This document shows positions 33,797 to 42,879 of a DNA stretch of 64,000 nucleotides, piece after piece. The position numbers and the translations under genes are program-made. The stretch is taken from assembly GCF_002024505.1 (NCBI RefSeq), contig NZ_CP019402.1, positions 4,147,583 to 4,211,582 on the forward strand. The letters are read 5' to 3'. The first letter of the stretch is position 1. The number at the start of each line of letters is the position of its first letter. The notes below the pieces were generated by a model. The model ran no database searches. It was not told the DNA's origin and saw only the letters and a list, made by a program, of their open reading frames with translations. This DNA is from Plantibacter flavus (lineage in GTDB: Bacteria; Actinomycetota; Actinomycetes; Actinomycetales; Microbacteriaceae).

Positions 33797-34738
33797 TCAG
33801 GCGTCGCAGGCGATGCCGTCACCGTCCCGATCGAGGTCGTAGACGTCGCTCCCGACGACGTACACCGGGCCGGGCGTGTACGCCGGGCCGTTGCCGCTCC
33901 CGCCGGCGCAGTCGACGTCGCTGGCGATCGGAACGCACTGCCCCTCGTAGTTCGGGTCGCACCCTCCACCGGCCGGCTCGGCGACGGGCGCAGGAGGCGG
34001 CGGCGGAGCGGGTTGCCGCGTCCCGACGGACGTCACCTGCGCGATCGGTTGGACCGACACGAGCTGCGCGACGAGCTCTCGAGCGATCTCGATCCCGGCT
34101 CGCGTGGTGACGCGGTAGGTGTTCGTCTGCTGCCCGGGGACGCCCGCCGTCGTCACGACGACCTGACCGACGTCGAGGTCCGGGTCCTGGACCTCGGTCA
34201 CCGCGAACGGGATCTCCACCACCTCAGTCACCTCGGTGACGACGTCGGTCGGGGTGGGGGTCGGCGTGGCACTCGGTTCGGCGGCGGACGTCCCCTCCGG
34301 AGCCGACAACAGCGCCGCCGGCCGGGGCGCGACCGGGTGGATGGCCGCGTTGGCGCCACCACCCACGACGACCAGGCACAGGGCGGCACCGATCACCGCG
34401 GCCGCCATCCCGCGGTTGCGGATCCCGAGGGAGGAGACGCGACCACGGACGAGCGCGACCGCACCGATCACCACGGCCACCAGGGCGACGAGTGCGAGCA
34501 TCGCCCAGAACGCGCCACCGACGGCGCTGACGAGCAACAGTGCTCCGACCAGGCTGAGCAGGACGATGTGGAGCGGACCGAGGTGGCGCGTCCGGGACGC
34601 CCCAGCAGCAGGAGGGACGGTGGCCGGGGGAGCGGGCACGGCCGCCGGCACGCGTTGCCCACCCCAGCCGACTCCGGTCCACCATCGTTGCTGGCCGGGC
34701 TGCTCGGGATCGGGATACCAGCCTGCGGGAGAAGTCAT
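33797..34738 (-). CDS. DUF2510, G5 and Excalibur domain membrane protein
   Basis: 313 residues. DUF2510 at the N-terminus (AGWYPDPEQPGQQRWWTGVGW, residues 5-25), three to four membrane helices (about 60-160), then an outer segment: a Thr/Pro linker, a G5 domain (about 170-235, with QQTNTYRVTTRAG) and a C-terminal Excalibur calcium-binding domain with DLDRDGDGIACDA. G5 binds N-acetylglucosamine-type sugars and Excalibur binds calcium, so the outer part may contact peptidoglycan. ATG 34738 gives DUF2510 at the very start. Confidence 0.85.
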   Translation of the reverse strand: MTSPAGWYPDPEQPGQQRWWTGVGWGGQRVPAAVPAPPATVPPAAGASRTRHLGPLHIVLLSLVGALLLVSAVGGAFWAMLALVALVAVVIGAVALVRGRVSSLGIRNRGMAAAVIGAALCLVVVGGGANAAIHPVAPRPAALLSAPEGTSAAEPSATPTPTPTDVVTEVTEVVEIPFAVTEVQDPDLDVGQVVVTTAGVPGQQTNTYRVTTRAGIEIARELVAQLVSVQPIAQVTSVGTRQPAPPPPPAPVAEPAGGGCDPNYEGQCVPIASDVDCAGGSGNGPAYTPGPVYVVGSDVYDLDRDGDGIACDA

Positions 34739-34826
34739 GCCCTGATGCTGGGGCCTGGAGCAGGACGGCACAAGGTCCCCGAGTGGGGCGAGAGGGGATT
34801 CCTCCCGCGCCGTGTCACGGCGCGTG

Positions 34827-35771
34827 TCAGAGGCCGACGAAGCGGATGGTCTGTTGCAGGCGCGTGCGGATGTCGAACAGCTGGTTGCCACCCATACGGT
34901 CGACGCCCGGGAGACCGGTGCGGAGGAGGTCGGCCAGGCGGGAGCGCTCGACGAGCACCGTCACCGGATGCTTGCGACCGATGAACTCCACCGACTCCGG
35001 GGTCGCACCGTCCGGCACGACGATGACGGAAGCCGTGAACTTCACCCGGGCCGCCTTCGCGACGGTCCGGGCCGAGCGCACGATCGACCGGACGGGCTCC
35101 TCGCGAGGATCGAGCGTCTCCCCGACGACCTCGCCGCGGTGAACCCGGACCGGCCCACCCCAGTCCTCCGACTTGACCGCGAACAGGCCGGTCGGGCCGA
35201 GGACGACATGGTCGAGCTTCGCTTCGCCCGGCGCCAGGACGTCGTGCCAGACCGTGTATCCGATGCCGAGCGTCGCCACGGTGCGCGCCGTCTGCTCCTC
35301 GGCGAGCGCGTTGGCCAACTGGTGCCGGATCTCGCGCGGAGCCGAACGGACGAGCTTCGGGTCGTAGGGGTCGTCGAGCGGGACACCACGGCCGACCCAC
35401 TCCCGGATGAGCCCGAGGTAGGCCTCGCGCGAGTCTCCGCCGGGGTGCCCGTAGGCGCGAGCGCGGGGTCGCGAGTCGGCGCGCTGCGTACCCGACCGAC
35501 CCGTGCTCGACGCCGACCAGGTCGGAGCGTCGTCGTCGCCCGCGTCGGAGGACGGCACGTTGCGCCCGCGGTCGTAGGCGGCCCGGTCCTGTTCGGTTCC
35601 GACGCGCTCCCAGGCGAGCTGGACGGCGTTGAACTGTCGCGCGCTCCCGCCGAGGTCGGGGTGGGTCTCGCGCATGAGCCGTCGGTAGGCCCTCCGGAGC
35701 TCGTCCTGCGTCGCCGTCGTGCTCACACCGAGCACCTCGTACGGGCTGGCTGAGAGTGGGCTCTCCGGCAT
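34827..35771 (-). CDS. J-domain protein with C-terminal NERD domain
   Basis: 314 residues. An N-terminal J domain (9-68) with the HPD motif at 37-39 (THPDLGG) means it can stimulate an Hsp70 ATPase. A linker rich in Ser, Asp and Arg (70-120) leads to a NERD nuclease-related domain (about 150-290): TVWHDVLAPGEAKLDHVVLGPTGLFAVKSEDW. NERD has a restriction-enzyme-like fold. The ATG at 35771 gives a clean J domain. Whether it is a nuclease is not known. Confidence 0.85.
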   Translation of the reverse strand: MPESPLSASPYEVLGVSTTATQDELRRAYRRLMRETHPDLGGSARQFNAVQLAWERVGTEQDRAAYDRGRNVPSSDAGDDDAPTWSASSTGRSGTQRADSRPRARAYGHPGGDSREAYLGLIREWVGRGVPLDDPYDPKLVRSAPREIRHQLANALAEEQTARTVATLGIGYTVWHDVLAPGEAKLDHVVLGPTGLFAVKSEDWGGPVRVHRGEVVGETLDPREEPVRSIVRSARTVAKAARVKFTASVIVVPDGATPESVEFIGRKHPVTVLVERSRLADLLRTGLPGVDRMGGNQLFDIRTRLQQTIRFVGL

Positions 35772-35892
35772 GGAGGGTGGTCGCTTTCGTCGGCGGCGTC
35801 GGTCGGTCCGACACGGCAGACTATCGCCATCACCTGGAAGACCGCCCGAACCGGCGCCCGGTCGGCGCTGTGGACTACTCCAGCGAGCCAAC

Positions 35893-35908
35893 GTACAGTT
35901 TGTTGTAC
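35893..35908. promoter_or_regulatory. Operator-like GTACA/TGTAC repeat upstream of yefM
   Basis: GTACA (35893-35897), six bases, TGTAC (35904-35908). The YefM-YoeB operator in E. coli is built on TGTACA-core palindromes, so this is a plausible autoregulatory site, 13 bases upstream of ATG 35922 and adjacent to its GGAGG. Confidence 0.55.
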
Positions 35909-35921
35909 TTGGAGGATGTTG

Positions 35922-36173
35922 ATGCGTACCCTCAGTTATTCGGAATCCCGCGCGAACTACGCGGCCACCCTCGATTCGGTCCTCGACGACCGCGAGGAGG
36001 TGATCATCACCAGAGCGGGGCGCGACCCGGTCGTGATCGTCGCGCTCGACGACTACGAGTCCTTGAAGGAATCGGCGTATCTGCTGCGGACGCCGTCGAA
36101 CGCACGTCGGCTCCTTCAGGCCATCGACGACCTCGAGGCCGGCGCGGGCACCGAGCACGATCTGGTCGAGTAG
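35922..36173 (+). CDS. yefM: YefM/Phd-type antitoxin
   Basis: 83 residues. MRTLSYSESRANYAATLDSVLDDREEVIITRAGRDPVVIVALDDYESLKE is a textbook YefM N-terminal domain; the C-terminus is acidic and binds the toxin. I start at the ATG at 35922, six bases after GGAGG (35911-35915); an ATG two codons earlier leaves no space. Likely represses its own operon with YoeB as co-repressor. Confidence 0.93.
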   Translation: MRTLSYSESRANYAATLDSVLDDREEVIITRAGRDPVVIVALDDYESLKESAYLLRTPSNARRLLQAIDDLEAGAGTEHDLVE

Positions 36174-36178
36174 TCGGC

Positions 36179-36436
36179 GTGCGGCTCATCTGGTCCGACG
36201 CCGCCTGGGAGGACTACTGCCACTGGCAGCAACAGGATCGGCGCATCGTCAAACGGATCAATCTCCTCCTGAAGGACATCATCCGGAACGGCAACGAGGG
36301 CATCGGCAAACCCGAGGCGCTCAAGCACGGCTTCCAGGGATTCTGGTCACGACGGATCACCGACGAACATCGACTGGTCTACCGCCTCACGGACGACGGC
36401 GTCCTCATCGCCCAGGCGCGCTTCCACTACGAGTAG
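36179..36436 (+). CDS. yoeB: YoeB-type ribosome-dependent mRNA interferase toxin
   Basis: 85 residues of the RelE superfamily: RLIWSDAAWEDYCHWQQQDRRIVKRINLLLKDI at the start, GIGKPEALKHGFQGFWSRRITDEHRLVYRL in the middle, and the ARFHYE ending that corresponds to the catalytic CxxHY end of YoeB. GTG 36179 starts five bases after the antitoxin stop. It cleaves mRNA in the ribosomal A site when the antitoxin is degraded. Confidence 0.93.
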   Translation: MRLIWSDAAWEDYCHWQQQDRRIVKRINLLLKDIIRNGNEGIGKPEALKHGFQGFWSRRITDEHRLVYRLTDDGVLIAQARFHYE

Positions 36437-36456
36437 GGCCGGGGACCCGGAACACC

Positions 36457-37989
36457 TCAGGAGCTCGGTAGGAGGATGCCGTCGTCCAGCAGTGCGCGGA
36501 CCCGGGGGAGGAGTTCGGCGCGGAGTTCCGCCGCATCGACCTCGACGAGCTGGGCGATCGCGTCGATGATGGCTCCCAGGGTCAACTCGCCGTCGCAGGC
36601 GCCGACGAGCCCCGCCAGGCCCGTGTCGATTCCCACCGAGCGGGCCAGGCCGCCACCCTGCCGCAGGGTCATCGCCGTCGGATCCTCGTCACCGGGCCAG
36701 TAGTGGCGCTCCTCGGTGACGTCGCCCGCGAGGATGACGCGTTCGCCGAGCAGCTGCTCGTCGTCGAGCGCGACCTGCCAGTCGTGTGCGAGGAGACACA
36801 CGGCGAGGTGCGCACCGAGCCCGGCGGCGTTCGAACCCGCCTGCCCGTGCAGCCGCTCGAAACGGCGCAGCGGCGTGGACGGGTCCGATCGACGGAGCAG
36901 GACATAACCGAAGCCGACGCCGGTCACAGCCCGAGCCGCGAAGTCGTCGAGCCAGGCTCCCGCGAGGCGCTCGAACTCCGGCGTCCCGAGGCGGGTGCCA
37001 CCGTCCCTGATCCAGGTCTCCGCGTATTCGGCCGGATCCTGCACCTCGCGCTCGATGACCCAGGCGTCGACCGGTTCCGGACTGCGCTCCACCCATCCGG
37101 CCACGCGGTCGAGCCCGTCGGCACCGTCTCGGTACTCCCAGTTCCCGAGGAATTGCGCGACTCCGCCGGGCGTCAGATGCCGGGCGGCCTCGAGGAACAC
37201 CGACTCCACGAGCGCATCGCCGACCAGACCGCCGTCGCGGTATTCGTAGCTCGGCACGCCCTCGGCGCGCGGGGTGATGACGAACGGCGGGTTGGAGACG
37301 ATGCGGTCGAACCGTTCACCGGCGACGGGTTCGAACATGCTGCCGTGGCGGAATTCGATCGAGTCGATGCCGTTCAGGCGCGCGTTGAGTGCGGCGAGCT
37401 CGAGTGCTCGTTCGGAGATGTCCGTCGCGACCACGTGATCCGCGATCCGCGACAGGTGGAGCGCCTGGATGCCGCACCCGGTCCCGAGGTCGAGTGCCGT
37501 TCCGATCCGCTCGGGCAGGATGATGCCGCTCAGGGTCATCGACGCGCCGCCGACGCCGAGGACGTGCTCTTCGCCGAGCTCGTGACCCAGCGCGAGCTCG
37601 CCGAGGTCGGAGGCGATCCACCACGCACCGCTCCCGTTGGCGTCGACCCAGGCGTACGGACGCAGGTCTATGGTCGGGGCGACCGATCCGTCGTCGCTCA
37701 GGCCGACGAGACCGAGCGCCACCGCGCCGTCGAGGCCGAGCGACGGCAGTGCACGCGCCGCGTCATCGGCTCCCACGGAGACGCCGAGCACGAACAGCGT
37801 CGCCAGCGTCGCGATCGGTTCAGTGCCGGCCGTCCGGCGGCGTTCGTCGAGCGAACGGATCGCCACGACCCGGTTCGAGCGGTGCAGGGCGGCCTCGGCC
37901 GTCTCACCCCAGAGACCGCGCACCCGTTCCACCGTGTACCCGGCCGCGTCGAGGTCGGAACGGAGGAGGTCGATCAGTCGCTGGTCCAC
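36457..37989 (-). CDS. Class I SAM-dependent methyltransferase with flanking actinobacterial domains
   Basis: 510 residues. A leading helical domain (1-150) precedes a methyltransferase core: motif I ALDLGTGCGIQALHLS near residue 173, VVATDISERALELAALNARLNG (motif II acidic residue), and FDRIVSNPPFVI near 240, the NPPY/F motif of N6-adenine or Gln methyltransferases (PrmC/RlmG-like). A C-terminal helical domain (about 410-510) is of the kind found in uncharacterised actinobacterial proteins. Probably modifies RNA or protein. GTG 37989 is the likeliest start; GTG 37995 is possible. Confidence 0.82.
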   Translation of the reverse strand: MDQRLIDLLRSDLDAAGYTVERVRGLWGETAEAALHRSNRVVAIRSLDERRRTAGTEPIATLATLFVLGVSVGADDAARALPSLGLDGAVALGLVGLSDDGSVAPTIDLRPYAWVDANGSGAWWIASDLGELALGHELGEEHVLGVGGASMTLSGIILPERIGTALDLGTGCGIQALHLSRIADHVVATDISERALELAALNARLNGIDSIEFRHGSMFEPVAGERFDRIVSNPPFVITPRAEGVPSYEYRDGGLVGDALVESVFLEAARHLTPGGVAQFLGNWEYRDGADGLDRVAGWVERSPEPVDAWVIEREVQDPAEYAETWIRDGGTRLGTPEFERLAGAWLDDFAARAVTGVGFGYVLLRRSDPSTPLRRFERLHGQAGSNAAGLGAHLAVCLLAHDWQVALDDEQLLGERVILAGDVTEERHYWPGDEDPTAMTLRQGGGLARSVGIDTGLAGLVGACDGELTLGAIIDAIAQLVEVDAAELRAELLPRVRALLDDGILLPSS

Positions 37990-38044
37990 GCCCACCAGTG
38001 TGCCAGCTGCGGGGTGGGCCGGATCGCCCACCCTGCAGCCGCCG

Positions 38045-41000
38045 TCAGCGATCCGTGGTGAGGATCGCGTCGAGGTCCTCATCGGTCTGCTCGTCGTGCT
38101 CCTCGACCTCACGCTGCGCGGCCTTCGCCGTGCGCTTCCGCTCACGCTTCTCCAGACGGCGCTCGGTCCGGCGCTCCAAGAGCAGGTACAGCACGGGCAC
38201 GAGGATGAGCGTCAGGAGCGTCGACGACACCAGGCCACCGATCACGACGATCGCGAGCGACTGCGAGATGAACACCCCACCGCCGGTGAGTCCGAGCGAC
38301 ATGGGCACGAGCGCGAAGATGGTCGCGCAGGCGGTCATGATAATCGGCCGCAAGCGGAGTCGAGCTCCGTGCAGGACCGCGTCGTCGATGCCGTCGCCCC
38401 GAGCCCGGTACGAGTTGACCAGGTCGATGAGGACGATCGCGTTCGTGACGACGATGCCGATGAGCATGAGGAGGCCGATCATCGACGGGATGCCGAGCGG
38501 GGTCCCCGTGATGAGCAGGGCCGCGATCGCGCCGGTCGCCGCGAAGGGCACGGAGACCAGCAGGATGAGCGGCTGCAGGAGGCTCCGGAACGTCGCCACC
38601 ATGACGATGAAGACGAGCACGATCGCGATGAGCATCGCGAGGCCGAGCTGCGCGAACGACTCCTCCTGCTCCTGGGCGACACCACCGACCGAGGCGGTGA
38701 CCCCGCTCGGCAGGTCCAGGCCGTCGAGGCCCTCCCGGACGGCGAGCGTCGTCGCGCTGAGGTCGTCACCCGTCGGCGTCGCGGACACGGTCACGGTCCG
38801 GACGCCGTCGATACGCGTGATCGCCGCTGCGGCACGTTCCTCGCCCACCTGCGCGACGGCGCTGACCGGGATCGGGACGGCGCTGACGTTGGCGAGGTCC
38901 TTCTGCGCCTGGGTGAGGCGGTCCGCCTCCGCCTGCTGTTCGGCGGCCTCGCTCTCGGCGTCCCGCATCGCTTCCAGCTGCTCGTCGATGGTCGTGATCG
39001 AGCCTTGGAGTTGGGAGATGGCGTCGCTCAGTCCGGCGAGTTGGGCGGCGCGTGCCTCGTAGGCCTGTCGTGCCGCCTCCTCCTCCGGTGTCGTGGGCGT
39101 GACCGGCGGCACCTCGACGGGAGCCGCTTGCAACGCGCTCAGCTGAGCCCGCAGGGCGTCGAGCTGCGAGGCCGCGGTCGAGCGGGCGTCCTGGAGTTCC
39201 GAGCGCTGGGTCGCGGCCTGGGATGCCGCCTCGTCCTTCGCGCGCTGGGTGGCCTCGTCCTGCTCGGCCGTGAGGGCGTCGGTCGCGGCCTTCTGAGCCG
39301 CGGCCTGCTGCAAGGCACTGACGGGGAGGGGGAGTGCGGCGATCTCGGCCGGCGTCGTGCCGACCCGCTGCGAGCGGACGATGATGTCGCGAGACGCTCC
39401 CTCGAGGATGACCGACCCCATCGGGGTGCCGCGGAGCGCACTGGCGATGGCCTGGCCGATCTGTTCCTGCGTGAAGCCGTACCGGGCGGCGGCGGCGCGG
39501 TCGACGTTCACTTTGAGCAGGCCCTGCTCGTCGGCGAGGTCGCTCGTCGCATCGCGGAGGCCGTCCGTACCGCCGAGCATGTCCTGTACCGCGGCCGCCG
39601 CCGTGGCGAGCGCCGCGGGGTCCTCACCCTGCAGTGTGACCTCCATGCCGCCTCCGCCACCGGTGAATCCGCCCCCGGCGTCGCCGACGGTGACCTCGCC
39701 GACGTCGTCGAGCTTCGCCACGGCGTCCCGGATGGTGTCGGCGACGCCCTCGCGCGAGCTCTCCTCACCGACGGTCACGCTGATCTGTGCCGTGTTGCTC
39801 GAACCGTTCCCACCGACGGTGGTCAGGTATCCGGAGACGCCGGCGGTCTTCGCGAGGACCGCTTCGACGGCCGCGGCCGCGTCGCTGGTGACGTCGAGGC
39901 TTGTCCCCTCCGGGAGTTCCTGCGTGACCGTGACGGTGTTCTCGCCCCCGATGTCGCCGAGGTAGTCGGTCTTCAGGAACCCCGCCGAGACGATCGTCCC
40001 CGCGAACACGACCGCCGCCACGAGCAGGGTCACGAACGGACGCTTCAGGGCGGTGCGCAGGACCGGCAGGTAGGCGCGCTGGAGCTTCGAGTACGCCTCG
40101 GACTCGTCCTCGACGACGGACGCCGCTTCGGTGGCCGCATCGTCGGTGGCCTTGCCGACAGCCGGGGCGGAGGAGCCTCGCATGAACCAGTAGGCGAGCA
40201 CCGGCACGATCGTGAGCGAGACCACGAGGGATGCGATGAGCGCGACCGACACGGTGACGGCGAACGGTCGGAACAGCTCGCCGACCGTCCCGCCGACGAA
40301 GGCGACCGGGAGGAACACGGCCACGGTCGTGATCGTCGACGCGGTCACGGCCCCGGCGACCTCGCGGACCGCCTCGACGACGCTCGTGGTCGTCATCGCC
40401 CGCCCGGTGTGCCGACGCTTGATGTTCTCGATCACCACGATGGAGTCGTCGACCACCCGCCCCACGGCGACGGTCAGCGCCGCGAGCGTGAAGATGTTGA
40501 GCGAGTAGTCGCCGATCCACAGACCGATCATCGCGATGAGGAGCGAGAGCGGGATCGACACGGCCGTGATGATCGTGGACCGGATCGACAGCAGGAACAC
40601 CAGGATCACGATGATCGCGAACAACAGCCCGAGCCCGCCCTCGACGGAGAGGTCGTGGATGGACTGCTCGACCATCGGCGACTGGTCGAAGACGACGGTG
40701 AAGGCCGCACCCGAGCCGAGCTCCTGCTCCAGCCCGGGGAGGGCGTCACGGATGGTGTGGGCGAGTTGGACGGCGTTGGCCGACGGGTCCTTGAGGATCG
40801 TGAGCGACAGCGACGGGAGACCGTCCGCCCGGGCGATGGAGGTCTCGGCTGCGGGCACGAGCTCCACGTCCGCGACGGCGGAGAGCGCGAAGGGCCCGTC
40901 CTCGTGCTGGATGGGGAGCGCCTGCACCTCGGCCAGCGAGCCGACGGCCGAGCCGACCTCGATCGAGAGCTCCTTGCCGGCGTCGACACTCGTCCCGGCA

Positions 41001-41641
41001 GCCGTGATGACGCCGCTCGCCTGGACGGCCGCCATGACCTCCTCCGCCGTCACTTTCTTGGCCGCGAGGTCGGCCGGACGCATCGTGATGACGAGCTGCG
41101 TGGCGTTCTCGCCCGCGAGATCGACCTGGCGCACGCCGGCGATGCCGCGGAGCGCGGGGAGCACGGTGGTCTCGACCCTGCCCGCGAACTCACCGGACTC
41201 GTCCTCGGACGCGACCGCGAGCTGCAGCACGGGGATGTCGTCGCTGCCGCCCGCGTAGACCTCGGTGGTCGTGTCGCTCGGAAGCGTGCTCTTCAAGCCG
41301 GCGAGGGCGCTGCGGATGTCACCGACGATCTTCTCGTCGTCCTGCCCGAAGTCCCAGCTCACCTGCACGGACGTGGAACCGCTGACCGACGTCGAGGTGA
41401 CGCCGGTGACGCCCTTGACCCCCTGCACCGCCTGCTCGACGGGCTTCGTGACCTCGCGCTCCACCGACGACGGCGAGGCGCCGGGGTACGTCGCGGCCAC
41501 GACGGCACCCGGCTGCTGCACGGACGGCAGCAGTTCCTGCTTCAGGGAACCGACCGCGAAGAGTCCGAAGGCCACGATCGCCGCGGTGATGAGGCCGACG
41601 ATCAGTCGATTGGCGAGGCTGAGCCTCGTGAGGAATGACAT
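38045..41641 (-). CDS. RND efflux transporter, AcrB/HAE family, with coiled-coil insertion
   Basis: 1198 residues. The N-terminal half matches AcrB-type pumps: the first helix, GAVVAATYPGASPSSVEREVTKPVE porter region, helices 2-6 (AIIVILVFLLSIRSTIITAVSIP) and VGRVVDDSIVVIENIKRR with the conserved Asp-Asp of proton transfer. The second half repeats the pattern to the MIGLLMLIGIVVTNAIVLIDLVNSYR helix. A stretch rich in Ala, Gln, Glu and Arg heptads at about 775-910 (39316-38895) is inserted in the second porter domain. ATG 41641. Substrate unknown. No adaptor or outer channel gene nearby. Confidence 0.9.
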   Translation of the reverse strand: MSFLTRLSLANRLIVGLITAAIVAFGLFAVGSLKQELLPSVQQPGAVVAATYPGASPSSVEREVTKPVEQAVQGVKGVTGVTSTSVSGSTSVQVSWDFGQDDEKIVGDIRSALAGLKSTLPSDTTTEVYAGGSDDIPVLQLAVASEDESGEFAGRVETTVLPALRGIAGVRQVDLAGENATQLVITMRPADLAAKKVTAEEVMAAVQASGVITAAGTSVDAGKELSIEVGSAVGSLAEVQALPIQHEDGPFALSAVADVELVPAAETSIARADGLPSLSLTILKDPSANAVQLAHTIRDALPGLEQELGSGAAFTVVFDQSPMVEQSIHDLSVEGGLGLLFAIIVILVFLLSIRSTIITAVSIPLSLLIAMIGLWIGDYSLNIFTLAALTVAVGRVVDDSIVVIENIKRRHTGRAMTTTSVVEAVREVAGAVTASTITTVAVFLPVAFVGGTVGELFRPFAVTVSVALIASLVVSLTIVPVLAYWFMRGSSAPAVGKATDDAATEAASVVEDESEAYSKLQRAYLPVLRTALKRPFVTLLVAAVVFAGTIVSAGFLKTDYLGDIGGENTVTVTQELPEGTSLDVTSDAAAAVEAVLAKTAGVSGYLTTVGGNGSSNTAQISVTVGEESSREGVADTIRDAVAKLDDVGEVTVGDAGGGFTGGGGGMEVTLQGEDPAALATAAAAVQDMLGGTDGLRDATSDLADEQGLLKVNVDRAAAARYGFTQEQIGQAIASALRGTPMGSVILEGASRDIIVRSQRVGTTPAEIAALPLPVSALQQAAAQKAATDALTAEQDEATQRAKDEAASQAATQRSELQDARSTAASQLDALRAQLSALQAAPVEVPPVTPTTPEEEAARQAYEARAAQLAGLSDAISQLQGSITTIDEQLEAMRDAESEAAEQQAEADRLTQAQKDLANVSAVPIPVSAVAQVGEERAAAAITRIDGVRTVTVSATPTGDDLSATTLAVREGLDGLDLPSGVTASVGGVAQEQEESFAQLGLAMLIAIVLVFIVMVATFRSLLQPLILLVSVPFAATGAIAALLITGTPLGIPSMIGLLMLIGIVVTNAIVLIDLVNSYRARGDGIDDAVLHGARLRLRPIIMTACATIFALVPMSLGLTGGGVFISQSLAIVVIGGLVSSTLLTLILVPVLYLLLERRTERRLEKRERKRTAKAAQREVEEHDEQTDEDLDAILTTDR

Positions 41642-41897
41642 GGAAGGACGGGCCTCTCGGTCGCGGAGTGGGCGCCATCCGCCCCACTCCACGCTATGGA
41701 GCGGCGCCCCTGATCACATCCGCACGAGGATGGACCTGAAACGGCACCGGCATCCGCCGATCGGACGACATCGGTGGTCCCGCGGTACCAGCCTCGACCG
41801 CGAGGGAGCTGCGCCTTGACGGCACCGTCCTCCGATACCGGGCGTACCCTTGATACCCGAGTGCGCGCCGCGGGGTGCGCCGGAGCGAGGAGGGTAC

Positions 41898-42278
41898 GTG
41901 GATCTGCAGGCCGTCGACCTCCCCAGGTTGCGCCGCGACGCGCAGCTCGAGCGCGAGGTGATCATCGAGCACCGCGCTCGCGACGGTGAGGACCCCTGGG
42001 ACTTCCTGCCCTCGATGCCGACAGTCGACGAGCTCGTCGTCGCCGTCCTCCGGGACGACGCGCTGCACGCCCGGGGTCTGGCCGCCCAGCACGCGATGGC
42101 GCGGCTCGCCGGGTACTCGTCGCTCGACGACGCCCAGGACCATCGCGACAACGCGGACCACTTGGAGTACGAGGTACTCCGTGAGATCGCCCGCGTGCAC
42201 CCCGAGTTGACCCGAGCGGTATGGCGGATGTCCGGCAAGGTCGCCCGGCCGCCGTGGGAAGGCGACGACGCCGAGTAG
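41898..42278 (+). CDS. Uncharacterised soluble protein
   Basis: 126 residues, no family recognised. Acidic and helical, with VDLQAVDLPRLRRDAQLEREVIIEHRARDGEDPW at the start and HPELTRAVWRMSGKVARPPWEGD at the end. GTG 41898 has GAGGAGG four to five bases upstream, so I prefer it over an ATG at 41850. It is convergent with a membrane protein gene (19 bases between stops). Codon use matches the neighbours. Confidence 0.65.
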   Translation: MDLQAVDLPRLRRDAQLEREVIIEHRARDGEDPWDFLPSMPTVDELVVAVLRDDALHARGLAAQHAMARLAGYSSLDDAQDHRDNADHLEYEVLREIARVHPELTRAVWRMSGKVARPPWEGDDAE

Positions 42279-42297
42279 ATCGACGCCGCCGCCCAGG

Positions 42298-42870
42298 TCA
42301 CAGCGCCGCGGCGAGCGCCATGGCGACGACCGAGACCGTCATGCTCACCACCTCGATGACCACGACCCGCTCGCGCCGGCGAGCCGCCTCGACCGCGATC
42401 CGCGTGGATAGGGCGACGAACCCGGCCATGCCGCCCGCCAGGAGCACGGCGGGGAGGGCACTGATTCCGAACTGATGTCCTGCCGGGTGTATACCCGATC
42501 CGGCATATATACTCCCGGCGGCATGACCCGCCATGGTGCACACGAGCGCCGCCATGATGACGAGACCGCCTGAGGTGTGCACGGTCATCGCCGCACGGTG
42601 GCGCTTGACGGCGAGCGCCACCGCGTCGTCGACCGGAGCCGGCAGCCCGGCGACGGACCGAAGACGGACCGCCGAGGCGACGGCGAGGACGATCAGGACG
42701 ACGACCCAGAGCAACGGATGCAGCATCCCGACACCGGTCGCCAGGTCGAGCATCGCCGCGAGCATGACGATCGCGGCCACGAGGTCGAGGGGTCCGCGTC
42801 GGCCGCCGACGGTGCAACAGGCGCCGACGGCGGCCGGGACGAGCGCCCCGAGGTGGAGGACCTCGCTCAT
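42298..42870 (-). CDS. Membrane protein linked to the copper amine oxidase
   Basis: 190 residues with about five hydrophobic segments, several His and Met (HLGALVPAAVGACC; TVHTSGGLVIMAALVCTMAGHAAG; IHPAGHQ). ATG 42870 is nine bases after the amine oxidase stop, so they share a transcript. His and Met in the membrane plane near a copper enzyme suggest a role in copper supply, which is inference. No family assigned with confidence. Confidence 0.65.
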   Translation of the reverse strand: MSEVLHLGALVPAAVGACCTVGGRRGPLDLVAAIVMLAAMLDLATGVGMLHPLLWVVVLIVLAVASAVRLRSVAGLPAPVDDAVALAVKRHRAAMTVHTSGGLVIMAALVCTMAGHAAGSIYAGSGIHPAGHQFGISALPAVLLAGGMAGFVALSTRIAVEAARRRERVVVIEVVSMTVSVVAMALAAAL

Positions 42871-42879
42871 CGCCGCGGC

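Noticed and set aside
37637..41638. A 1333-codon plus-strand open frame
   Set aside because: It is antisense to the RND pump and methyltransferase, crosses both genes, and is full of Arg/His/Asp/Gly without any motif; high GC removes stop codons from that frame.
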